Part shown: positions 46,551 through 58,700 of the stretch, piece after piece
How the letters are laid out: each line of letters opens with the position of its first letter
How positions within the stretch are numbered: position 1 is the stretch's first letter
DNA from: Charina bottae
Lineage: Eukaryota > Chordata > Lepidosauria > Squamata > Charinaidae
Assembly: GCA_023362775.1 (NCBI GenBank)
Contig: JALMGJ010000003.1
Coordinates: 73,626,855-73,690,854, forward strand
DNA: 64,000 nucleotides
Direction of reading: 5' to 3'
Notes under the pieces: model-generated
Told to the model about the DNA's origin: nothing
Seen by the model: only the letters and a program-made list of their open reading frames with translations
Databases searched by the model: none
Position numbers and translations under genes: made by a program

Positions 46551-48001
46551 CATAAATACATGTTAAGTATTAATAAATACATGTTAAGTATTATTCAGTT
46601 GTGGAGTCAGCATGGAAGCCCATGTAGCAATTCCTTGTATCATTTGGGCTTCTGAATTTGGATGCACTGAATAAACCTGCTGGATACCCAACAATTAAAA
46701 AAAGGGAAAAAAACCTCTGGTTGGAAGTGTCCTTGTTTTGCATCAACAAAAATTATCCAGCATGCTTGTAACCTCTTAGCCATGTCTTTTGAGCACATGG
46801 TAGAACAATAGGGACAAATAGAGACCAAGATTCTTTCCTTTGACAGTATCATGCCAGAGGCAGAAAGACCTGTATTGTTATCATCCAGAGAGAGAGCGCT
46901 AAAGGCTATAGTAATCAGCTGGCATGTCTTATTGGATGTATGTGGTGGGGGGGTGAGTTGCTGTCACTTATCACTGCTCCTCCCTAACACATGGATGTCT
47001 TTTGTCTTCAGAAGATGAATCTGTTTGGTCTATGGTGGACTGTGGCATGGATAGGGGCATACCAGGGATGAAAATGGAAAGGCACAGGGTTCTAACTGGA
47101 ATGGCTGCAGGAGCCAAAAAGCAAATGGCAAAGGAAACCCAGTAGCCTGAAAAGCACAATGATTTGTTCATAGAAGGGCAGGGAACTGAGATAAAAAAGC
47201 CTGCTAAGATCAGAAACTCTGGCGTGCACAGTGCCTCATTGTTCAGCTGTCACACTTCCCTTTACTTTATTGCTTTTGTCCAACACCCTATTGTTCAACT
47301 TCCTTTTGTCCCCCATTCAGTGTGCTGGCTTTTCATTACCCAGCCAGCCCTGTTGTTTTCATTTCTTTTGTCTGAAGTTCCTGAGAGGAAGGTTTTATTT
47401 TCAGCAGTTTGATTAATTCACAGCTTGAGACAGGCTTTGTTTGTTATGTAATTACTGCCCTGTGCTTTTCCAGAACTCCAAGTGGCAATGATGGTGGCAC
47501 TTGGCCAGTTATGAAGGCTGCTTTTGCCCCTAAACCTTTGTGCTTCTGCTGTTTTGTCTTTCTAGAACTAGAAAATTATTGTGTGGTTGCACTATAGTGC
47601 TTTGCTTCTGAGAGGGACAGAGCAAGATTTCCTTAGCTCTGTGCAGGAAAAATATTGTGTGTCTATTGCATTGCCTAAAATGTGTATGGTATATTTAACT
47701 TTGTCTGCACCTGATTTAATAATTGACTCTTTCATGAAATTCTGACTTCGTTTTTGGTAAATCAGTCAATGAAATGTTCTTCTAAGGAAGGATTCCCCAA
47801 CATTTTTGTAAGTGCAGGACCATTTAGAAATCCAAGAAACTGTCATGAGCTCCTCTTCCAAATGGCTGTCTTAAGAAGTTGGACTAGTCATAAGATGGCT
47901 GTTGTGAGGATGTGGTTTGTCATACAGGACAAGTCTCTTTCAAGAACAAAGCAGAATTTGGGACTGAGGTATAAATGTGAAGCCACATATTTGAGACTCT
48001 C
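46551..48001. other. No recognisable gene
   Basis: Unique DNA; short frames unsupported. Confidence 0.4.
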
Positions 48002-48138
48002 TCCGCACGTGTCATGCCGGCCACATGACCGCGGAAGCGCCTTCGGACAGCGCTGGCTCTTCAGCTAACAAACGGAGATGAGCACCGGCCCCTAGAGTCG
48101 GACACGACTGTGCAGGGGAAAACCTTTACCTTTTTTTA
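48002..48138 (+). mobile_element. tRNA-derived SINE, 3' half only
   Basis: Begins in the CATGCCGGCCACATGACCG part and ends GAGTCGGACACGACTGTGCA and CCTTTACC. It lacks the tRNA-like head. Confidence 0.88.
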
Positions 48139-48344
48139 AATGCATCCCAAAAGTTAGTGCCTGGATAACATCCTGAATAAGCACACAGGCTACCTTGTTA
48201 CAGACTTCTCCATAATGGAAGGCTATCTTGTATTCTTTTTAAATTCTAACTAGACAACCTGTGACATGTTGGGTCATTCTTTCAGAGATATTTCCTTACC
48301 TAAACAGAGAAACAGAATGACCACGGGTGGGCAATATAGCAGTG

Positions 48345-48430
48345 GGAATGGGAGTGGCTTCCAACTTCCTGCCGGCTTCCCCACTGACTTTGCTTGTGGG
48401 AAGCTGGCAGGGAACATCGAAAATCACTCC
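48345..48430. mobile_element. Fragment of the TA-target DNA transposon family
   Basis: CCTGCCGGCTTCCCCACTGACT resembles 56,499-56,522 inside the element at 56 kb. Confidence 0.5.
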
Positions 48431-49066
48431 CCCTCCTCCTTCTCGGCTGACCTGTCACTTTGCTGGGAGGAGGGCAAGCAAAGGGAGCTGCAGACTGTGA
48501 GGAAAACTGCACCCCCACTCCCCATCCTGGCATGTCCCCAAAGGCCCCCACCCTCCAGGGAGGAAGAGGGATCACCTATCAACTGGTGGTACCCCCCAGA
48601 CAGCCCTATTTGCCAGTAGACATCTGAGTCATTCCCTCATCCTTCCCTCACTGCCCACCACTGTTAAGAGATTTCAAATTTCAGCCTTGGTTCCAAAGCA
48701 GCCGCTTGCCTGCTGGGCCTTGCCACTAGCTAATTGGGTGCAGGGGCCAGAGGGAGGCAGGAAAGAGGGCAGTGATATGCCCCTCCCATCTTCCCTTGTG
48801 CCACACAACCAATGGGATTCTGGGAAGTGTGGTCGGAAGGTGTGGCACTGATGCGGCCACAAATTTTGCCAAATTTCAATCCCACAGGAGTAATGGATCC
48901 TGGACTTTGAGTACATTCTGTAAGTTAGCCCATTTGAGGTATCTTGGTTCAAAAATTGTTGTCCAGTGATGCACTGTTTTTGCCCAATTGAAGGTTACAA
49001 ACAGACATGAGAGTTTTAGTAGCATATAGATTATCATTTCTACATGTGCAGCAAGTGTGGTGTGAG

Positions 49067-49235
49067 AGCTCGCATAGTGTAGTGGTGAAAGTATTGGACT
49101 AGAACTGGGAAATCCCAGGTTCAAATGCACCCTCAGCCATGAAAGCTCATGGGCCAGTCACTCTCCCTGAGCCCAAATTACCAATTTGCTATGCTCGAGA
49201 GAAGTTAGAGGAGTGCTGGAGGTAAGACAGGGGAT
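49067..49235 (+). mobile_element. Old tRNA-derived SINE
   Basis: A box CATAGTGTAGTGGTGAAAG and B box GGTTCAAATGC, followed by a SINE body with GGGCCAGTCACTCTCCCTG. Confidence 0.6.
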
Positions 49236-49507
49236 AGATTTAATTAGTAAAGAAATCCATACATTAGCATATGCATGCTCTGTGCAAATTGGAATCCTAT
49301 TTTGATGATGAACAACATGTGTCTAAATGTTCAGTGGAAGTAGTAGCAGCCATCTGATTATTTCTGAGCTTGCCTGAAACTTTGTTATGCTTGGTTTCAC
49401 ATTTGGAACACTAATCTTTCTCTAAAGTGAGTTAATTTCATGGCCCTTTCTTTCCTGTTCATTTTCATAATCTTTTGTATTTTTTTCTTTGTCATCTTTT
49501 CCTCCAG

Positions 49508-49715
49508 GATGTCCATGAGGAGCCTTGTCTCTCCTCAGCTGGAGCTTAATGGAGCTGGGAGTATGGTGAACTGCACTATTAAAACAGAAGAGAAGAACGA
49601 GAGCTACTACAAGTTGACCCAGGGCGAAGCTCCTTGCACATCACCTGGCTCCGACCACCCCAACAAATCACCCTTGCCACTGGGTGAATTTATTGATCCC
49701 CTAACTCTCCCACAG
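49508..49715 (+). CDS. SOX13: SOX13 first coding exon
   Basis: The acceptor is a pyrimidine tract ending in cctccag at 49507. One untranslated base precedes the ATG at 49509. It encodes 69 residues and ends in phase 0 at a cag|gtgggc donor. The N-terminal residues [11 protein letters not shown] and a Ser/Pro-rich tail match the SOX13 N-terminus. A second in-frame ATG is two codons downstream; the first is chosen because MSMRS is conserved. Confidence 0.93.
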
Positions 49716-52700
49716 GTGGGCCACATTCTCTCAGACATCTGCTCATGAGGCATACCTTGCTACTCTCAAGGGGCCTGGTTTCTTAAAAGGCTCATTTTCT
49801 ACTTAGCAAACTGAAGCATTTGTGGGGAAGGTGGGTGGAGAGGGAGAGAGAAAAACCTCAGTGACTTCCTCATCTGTTAAACGAGCACTCTAACTCACCA
49901 ACCAGGTCTGCAGCTCATTCCCTACACTCTAGAGGTTGTTTGGACACACCCTGCTTGAAAGTAAGACTTTGTGAAGATAAGCATATCTGTTATCCTTCCC
50001 TTTTTAATTTCCTGCAGGGTGCTGGTGATTGACAGTGGCTCACTATCTTTCAGGAATCTTTACCTCCAGTGGACAAGGCATTAGATTCCAGGAACCCTGT
50101 GCTCGAGCCTGCAGTTAGCAACCAGGAAAAATTGGATTTCAATAAAAACCTAAGAGAAGGTAGGAAAGGCATTTTGCAGACATGATATTTCTCCCCCACA
50201 CATCAGAACAAGATCCACACAAATCCATCTCAGATTGTTTCCTTTTAGATGTTTCTTCTTTTCGTTGCTGGGAAGAGGCATAATTGTGTAGTAGAGTACT
50301 TGCTTTGAGATCATGGGACCCTTGATCTTCAGACTCTGGCAGTGTTGTGGAGCTGGGCTGGTGGGAGGGGTGAGAATGAAATGTCTTTTTTATTTATAGA
50401 GGCAATGACATCATCTGGCAACCATCATGGGCTTCCCTATTCCCTCTGAATTTAGCTGCAATCTTCATAATAAGAGAGGGGGAGCTGGGAGACATTCCCA
50501 AGAATAATATATTGTTGTGAGCAATTCCTGTTATAATGCAAAGTATGTTGGGGGTGGCTTGCTCTTGAATAGTCAATTAAGTCCTACTAAGTTACAAAAG
50601 ATCTGCTCCTGGTGCTGAAAAAAGCTACTAAAACTGGATACAGTTCATATTCTTTCTCATGCAGTCTTCCTTTCCCACTTCAACTCATCCCACCACTATA
50701 TGTTTTGGGTGAATACAAGGTTCTATATTCATGCATATGTTTCTTGTCCTATGTGGAAAAAAAGAGGAACTTATTTATTTATTTATTAAATTTCTATGAC
50801 CGATGTTTTACCTTGGATATTTCTGCATTTGGTTTCCCTGTAAGGGCCTTCTCTCAGACATATAGGCAATGTTGAAAGATATGTTAATAATATTGTTCTC
50901 CTATAATCAATAATAAACTTCACTAGCTTTCTAAACGGCAGGTTGTACTTTACTGAACCTCACATTTGTGTCCCAGTCCTCCTCTGTTGAACTCTGGGCA
51001 CACAAGAATATGGATTATTCCCTCTCCTTTCCACATAAACTTCATGTTCATAATAATCCTGAGATATAGGCTATGCTTGCTTAAAATGGGACTGGGCCAA
51101 GATCATTCAATGAATTTTATTTGCTAGTTTTATATCCTGCCTTTTGTTCAGAAACTAAGTTGTCATCCATAGTGCTTCCTCCTCTCATTTTTCCTCACAA
51201 CAACAACTCTGAGGGGTAGGTTGGGTTGAAAGGAGACTGATCCAGAGTCAACTAGTGAACTTCTGTGCCTGAAGGTGGACTAGAATTTGGTACCAGTCTG
51301 ACACTTGAACCACTACGCCACACTGGCAGTCACAGTGATGGATCTGGGGACGGGAATCCAAATTTCTTCAGCATTTGTTCACTGTCTTTTGCCAGCTCTT
51401 TATTCTGTCAGCTGTTAATTTAAAAAGAGTTTTTTGCTTTAACTTAATACAGACACATGTACACATTTGGATCAGCATAGTTCTTTGCATTTTGGAGCTT
51501 TCTTTGGTAGGTGTGGCTATAAGGACTTCACGATGGGCAACTACATTTCAAAACTATTACAACACTGGCCCATGATATCTCTAGTTAAAATCCTCCGGTT
51601 GCAAGATTAAGCAACATTGTAGAAATAGGAGGGATAGTGTTAGATTAGACAGACAATTAGCTTGACATAGAGAAAGGTAGCTCCTTATATACCCTTATAT
51701 CCTTTTCTTCTTGGAGTGGATTCTTGGTTGCTGCATATGAAAATGGCTACATTTAAAAATGTGTAATAATTTTTAAGTGATCATATTTGATCAAGAAAAA
51801 CAATCCCATTATACTAAGAGTGACTATAATGCTATCAAGTGAATAACATTAGATTTACAAGAGCAGGGGGAATGTATGTTCAGTCCCAGTTTTTGCATTC
51901 AGATGCTTAATTCAGTTAATCAGATGCTTAACTAAAGTCACAAATTTCCTTGATTATCTTGGTCTTTCCTTGTAGTGTTATCCACCATGAACCAACCTAG
52001 TCTTCATTTCTATTATTATGCATTATGATTTGGAAAATTGTCTCTTTCTCAATTGCAAACCTACCTGTTGGGGCTCTCATATATTCTTGTAACAGTGATG
52101 CCGACCATTGAGAAATTATTGTCCAGTGAATGGAAAGAGAGACTTCTGGGGAAAAGTCCTATGGAATCCAAAGAAGTAAAAGGTGAGCAATGGCCTTAGG
52201 TCAATTGTGAATGTTTTAGTGCCCAGTTCAGAGAAAACAAACCTAATTTTCAAATCCAAAGCCCCTCTTTTCTACTTTGTTTCGGCTAAATCCGAAGCCA
52301 AGACATTTTTAAATTCATACCATCAGAATCCAGAGAATTTTGCTTTATTTTAAAGGATAAAAAACAATTCAATATGGCTTCCCATTATGAGACAATCCAA
52401 ACTTTGTACCCTCCAGGCACATCAGTGTACAACTCCCCAAATTCTGATCCAGTATGCTGGTTAGAATTTTGGAGCTGTATTCCAATGTATCTCCCAGGCA
52501 CCAGGATGAGAAAGGCTGAGCTACTGGACATACCAAATTGGACCTAACCATTTGAGAAGAATTAGTCTTTTAACAGATTCATGTATGATTTCACCAGAGC
52601 TGTGGATCTTTGAGTATAATTATCTGTTAATAAAAACTCTGCATATCTGTAGAATTGCAGCATCTTATAACATATCTCCACAAGCATCTCTTTCCTTGTG

Positions 52701-55700
52701 CTTTCCAGGATCTGAGTCTCCAAGTGTAAAATGCATGTTGCATGACTTTTTTGTCAGACTCATGGAAGAGGCCTATGCAGTTGGTCTCCCCTGTCTCCCT
52801 TTGTCCTACAAGGGAAATTCTCTAGATTCTTTGATACTTGCAGGATACCCTTAGTGTTTCAGACTGAAATTTCACTATTTCCCTTCTCCCTCTTAATCTC
52901 TCCTGTTTTTCTTGCTCAATCCAGGAACCCAAGAAAGCTTGGCAGAGAAAGAATTACAGCTGCTGGTCATGATTAACCAGCTGTCCATCTTGAGGGACCA
53001 GCTGCTGACAGCTCATTCAGAGCAGAAGAACATGGCAGCTATGTTGTTTGAGAAGCAGCAACAACAGATGGAGCTGGCCAGGCAACAGCAAGAACAGGTA
53101 GGTAGTAAATCACTACGTTGTTGCTACATTTATACTTCTTAGCCTTTGAGATATGTCTTTAGAAGGTACCCTGATTGGCACTTGAACTTCAAATTATATA
53201 GGATGTAATAGAGCTAAATGAAAGACGCTTGCTCCTTGGGAGGAAAGCTATGGCAAACCTAGACAGCATATTAAAAAGCAGAGACATCACCTTGCCGACA
53301 AAGGTCCGTATAGTTAAAGCTATGGTTTTTCCAGTAGTAATGTATGGCTGTGAGAGTTGGACCATAAGGAAGGCTGAGCGCCGAAGAATTGATGCTTTCG
53401 AACTGTGGTGCTGGAGAAGACTCTTGAGAGTCCCTTGGACTGCAAGGAGGTCAAACCAGTCAATCCTAAAGGAAATCAACCCTGACTGCTCATTGGAAGG
53501 ACAGATGCTGAAGCTGAAGCTCAAATACTTTGGCCACCTAATGCGAAGAGAGGACTCACTGGAAAAGACCCTGATGCTGGGAAAGACTGAAGGCAAAAGG
53601 AGAAGGGGACGGCAGAGGATGAGATGGTTAGATAGCATCACCGATGTAATGAACATGAATTTGAGTAAACTCCGAGAGACAGTGGAGGACAGGAAGGCCT
53701 GGTGTGCTATGGTCCATGAGGTCACGAAGAGTCGGACACGACTAAACGACTGAACAACAACAACAAATCTAACTCAAATCAACCTGGAAAGGCAAACAAT
53801 TTAGAAATAGAATAACAAATATTTATATCAGGGATGGTCAATCTGTGGCCCATTTTCGTGGCCCTTAGAATTTTCTCCAATCATTTGCTTATCTTCAGCA
53901 GCAAATCATAATTTTATGACATGATTTTTCACAATATGAAACAGGAATCTCTTCTAGCTAAATATTCCTGTTTTACTTAATTCCCCACCCCACAACTCCA
54001 AAAAATCAAGGGCTGAAAGCTGATGTCCCATCTTCTCTGCAGCTCTTGAAGGCCATTTCCCCCCCTTAAATAAAGTGTAGCCTCCGGCTGCAAAATATAA
54101 TGACATAAAAATTGCCAGCTATGTGTATTGTAGTTCGTCAGTAAGCAACAGGGCATAGAGTCTACATAAATGGGATATTATAAAATCCTAAATACACAAG
54201 TATACATACTCAGAATGAAAACTGCAGTCATATAAATTGAACAACTTTTTGATGCTCATAAATGTTGTGTTGTCTTAATGTGCAGAAGTAATAGTGGTGT
54301 AAATGGATAAGACTGTTGCTCCAATTACAACTTCTGTTCACAGATGAAACAGCAAGCCATGATTTTAAACAAATCCACAAAGCTTAAGGTATAGGGTGAG
54401 GTTAATATTAGGATGCTGCCTGAGACATCAGACTTCCTTTAAAGTTATTCAGTGCTGGAACTTTCAAGCCCAACTCTGATGTAATAAACTGCACGTAATG
54501 CTTTACTTCATCCCACTCCAATGACTTGTCTGTCTGTGTGCTAACAGGTCAGATATGTGCTTATTCATCTTCTTGCAGCTATTCAGTTTGGTAATTTCAT
54601 CATTGGAATTCTGTGTAATAATGAAGATGGAGAAATCTAAATGGGAAATATGGTATGCCTTGACCTGAAGGTTTTAGTACCCAGTGTCTTGCTTTTTCAT
54701 GCAGCACTTGCTATCAGCTGCATCTGTGCATTCAGGTTCTGCTTCCATGACCTGCCTTGTTTTGCCGCATGAATTGTGGCCTTCCCTTAATTTTATAGAA
54801 GTGAATAGCATGCCCAAGTGGCCCTAAGATATGTAGTTCAGTTAGTATGGACCTTGGTTCCACCTCATCTTTTCTACTTGTAGATTGCCAAGCAACAACA
54901 ACAACTTATCCAGCAACAACACAAGATCAACTTGCTGCAGCAGCAGATCCAGGTAAAATGTCATTCATTTTCCTTGGGAATAGCACTGAAGCTTGGCTTA
55001 ATTGGAGGCATTCGCCTAAAAATTAAGCAAAGGGTTTAGTGCCAAAACAAGGGTAATAGTGCCTAGTGCCACATGAAGACTTTTTCCCCCTTAGATCAGG
55101 GCTTTCCTGATCAGGGCTTTCCAAACTGTGTGTCACGACACAGTACTGTGTCGCCTGGGGGCCCCAAGTGTGTCGTGTGACAACCTGGAAGTGCTGATGG
55201 TGCGCCGCTGCGCACAGCAGCGGCGGGCCATCACCACTTCCGGGTTGTCGCGCGACAAACCAGGATGCCGCCACCACCACCACGGCGTGTGCAAAAATCT
55301 GAAAGCGCGGCGGCAGCGCTTGCGCGCTGGCCGTTGCTGTGTCTCCAGCGGCAAAAGTTTGGAAAGCCCTGCCTTAGATATACAGAAATTAACATAGAAG
55401 CAATTAATATCTTGACAACGATGAATTAAATGTAGCTTTTCAGAATGTAAGAGGTTGTGGTCCAGAATGCCTTACTGTGAAGCATGTGCCAGTGAAATCA
55501 TTGGGATTTAGTAGAGACTAAATGTGATTGGAATTGAGCCTTGGTATGGGAGTAAAGGGTCAATCCCTTCCTCCTTCAATTCATACCCCCCACTTCTAGC
55601 CAGTTGCCACTTTTAACAAAGAAATACATAATGAAAATGCATTTTAAGTTGACTAGAAACTTCAGCACTCCTTCCATTGCAGTATGAATAACAAATTTTT

Positions 55701-58700
55701 TTGCACTTCCTTAGATGTGTTGTCTGGGTATTTACATTCACTACCTAATATTTGATACTGCAATATGGGTATGAAGTGAGAAGGTGATATACATCTCTCT
55801 GTTACTCCCTCCAGCGGATCTGAAAAAGGGCTGTTTGGATGAGTAGTACTGTTACAATTTCATACTTCCTATATCTATTTCTGTGTCCACCACTTCCCTT
55901 ACTCTTTTCAGCAGGTCAGCATGCCCTACGTCATGATTCCAGCCTTTCCTCCCAACCACCACCCTCTTCCTGTCACCCCAGATTCTCAGATGGCACTTCC
56001 TATCCAGCCACTTCCATGTAAGCCAGGTATGAAGAGGCCAAGAAAAGTGGAATTCTGATTAATGTGATACAGGTAGTCCTCGACGTACGGCCGTTTGTTC
56101 AGCAACCGTTCATATTTATGTACGTCTCAGCACCCCCGCGGTCACGTGATCGCAATCTGGGTGCTTGGTAACCTGTTTGCACTTATAACCGGTTGCCAAG
56201 CACCCTGCAATCACATGATCACCATTTGCAACCTTCTCTGCTGGCTTCCCCAGAAAGCTAAAGGGGAAGCTGGCAGGGAAGACTGCAAGTCACTGGGATA
56301 AGTCTCCCCCACCTGTGTACCCTCCCCCAGCTCCTCTGCTCGCACCATGCCAACCACTCGTGCACCCCCATGCACCCTTCCCAACCCTCCCTCCCTCACT
56401 CCCTGCACCGCACGTCTTGTGCACCCTCCGCGACCCTCCCCCACCCCCCTGCCACCTGGCAGCAGCCACTTACCTGCCTGCAGGCCTGGGACTTGCAATT
56501 TCCTGCTGGCTTCCCCACTGACTGGTTTTGGGAAGCCATCAGGAAGTTGCCTTGCCTAATGAATGTGGGATGCAGTTAACGACAGCAACCAGGACTGCAG
56601 GGATTGCTGTTGCTAAGTAATGTGGTTGCACTTTACGACCGCATTGCTTGGCGACAGAAATTCTGGTCCAATTGCTGTTGTAAGTCGAGGACTACCTGTG
56701 CAGATTTACCAAGGCTTTTATACAGTTGACTTGGAATGGGAGGAGGGAACATTCTATTATCAGTTGCAGCCATTGAAAACCATGGGACTGCATGAATCTA
56801 TGTTGAATCAGTTCCCTAATATTTCAGTCAATAAAAATGGAGTCAGAATGCTGTATTTAATAGATAAAGCTGAATTTCCCCCCACAAACCTGGCCCTTGA
56901 ACATTGATAGAGCCCTTCCATTTATCCTGGAAATGAAAGGTAGAGTGAAAAATGCTGCAGAGTGCGCTTTCTTCTCAGATGCTGAAACAGGCTTACTGAT
57001 ACGGATATGCAGGAAAATCAAGGTAGAATCTCTGCAAATGTAATAGCTGGGATTTGGTTACATAATTCAAAACCAGCATGATTATTTTGAATAGCTTCCT
57101 CTCCTAAAGTATTGCCAAATGTTCAATCTTGCAGATTTTAACATCCCCCTCTCAGCAAGGGTAAATAGAAGAAAATACCCTGTTCAGTGAAATACTCTGT
57201 CACTGAGTAGCAGGCGTGAAAGAAACATTGGCCTGTGGCTTTTCCTACTGCCTCTTCTATAGGCGCACCCATAACATCATGATAGCCCATTAACACAAGT
57301 GTTTCCAAGTGCTCTGGATTCTTTTTATGTAAGCTAGTTGCTTGCAGACAAAGGCTCTAGAATCATGTGACAAGTAGCACAATTTTCACTGGCAGAGTAG
57401 AAAGATAGCATAGAGTAATATGGAGATAACCTTGAAGAAGAAATGTACAAACCATTAAGTACACATCACCTTAGTACCGGAAAGAAACAGGTCATGAGAA
57501 AAAAACTCAAGATAACCCTGCCCTGATTCTGTTGGGTATAAGAGGGAACCTCTTGCAGGCTTTCAAGGTTCTGTTATTATACCATACAGCAATAAAGTAG
57601 AGTTCCAGTAGTTCCTACGGAGTCTGTTTCCTGACCTGGCCTAGATAGAAGGGTGACTGACAGAAATCAGTGGCCTTCCCTTTCATTATTGTGTATTATT
57701 TATTTTACAGGTTGTGTAAAATGACATAAAATCAGTATAAAATAAAATAATCTCCTGTTTTGTTATTGTAATTTGAAATAGTGTACAGTAATGAGTTTTG
57801 ATACTGGCCTGAAACCATAATAAAGTTGATTAATTGAGTGATTGATATTTAGTTATACCCAGGTTTAGCTAGTTGCATTTAGATCCCTTTTAAACTAGTA
57901 TGAAAAGTTATAGCTAGATTAAATCCCTTTCATTCTAATAGTCTGGATCAATGGAACTAAGAACAGTTCAACTTGGTTGTTGTGGGTTTTCCGGGCTGTG
58001 TGGCCATGTTCTGGCAGTTTTGGTTCCTAACAGTTCAACACTTTAATACACTGGTGACAGGTGTCCCAAAACCCATTGTTATAATGTACAAAGGGGACAT
58101 ACATGTTTTCACATGTTTGGGGACCCACACACAAATCAGGCCCCATCGCCTAATTCCAGGTTGAGTGTCACTGTACTTAAGGCAGATTTCAGTCTTGATT
58201 CACTGTTGACATAAGAAGGATCTCAGTTTATATATAACATTGTGCACAATCTCCAGCTCTTCTGTTTCTTTACAATCTACAGTGGAATATCCTATGCAGC
58301 TGCTTCATAATCCCCCTCCTTCAGCATTGAAGAGACCTGCAAGCTCAGGCCACCTGCAGATCCAGGTAAAACCTCTTAACTGCTTTTTTCCCCTTGGCTC
58401 CCCAAATCTTGGAGAAAAGTGTTTCTATCCTCCTTCTCTATTTTCTTTTCAGGAAACTTCACAGCCACTGAACTTAACAGCAAAGTCTAAAGGCTCTGAA
58501 CACCCCAATGCCTCCAGCACGCCTAGTTTAAAGATTAGTAGCAGTCAGTCCCTCAGTGCTAACCATGGAGTTTCTCAGGAGTTGCAGACCAGACCTCCCA
58601 GCCTTCCTTTGGGTAGGTCTGCTCCTCTGACTCAGAGCTGACAGAGAAATGCTTCTTTGTTTGAATCACTTATACTTGCAAACTTGTTGCAAAATATCTG

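Larger units (their letters stand above)
2116..49507 (+). other. SOX13: Presumed SOX13 intron 1
   Basis: If the CpG-island exon belongs to SOX13, these 47 kb are one intron. I found no other host exon in it, only mobile elements, microsatellites and unique AT-rich DNA. An unrelated short gene or a conserved enhancer could be hidden here; enhancers cannot be recognised without comparison. Confidence 0.4.

Noticed and set aside
47164..48068. Overlapping short frames
   Set aside because: No family features; partly SINE sequence.
53830..53880. Possible hAT terminus CAGGGATGGTCAATCTGTGG
   Set aside because: Only one end seen.
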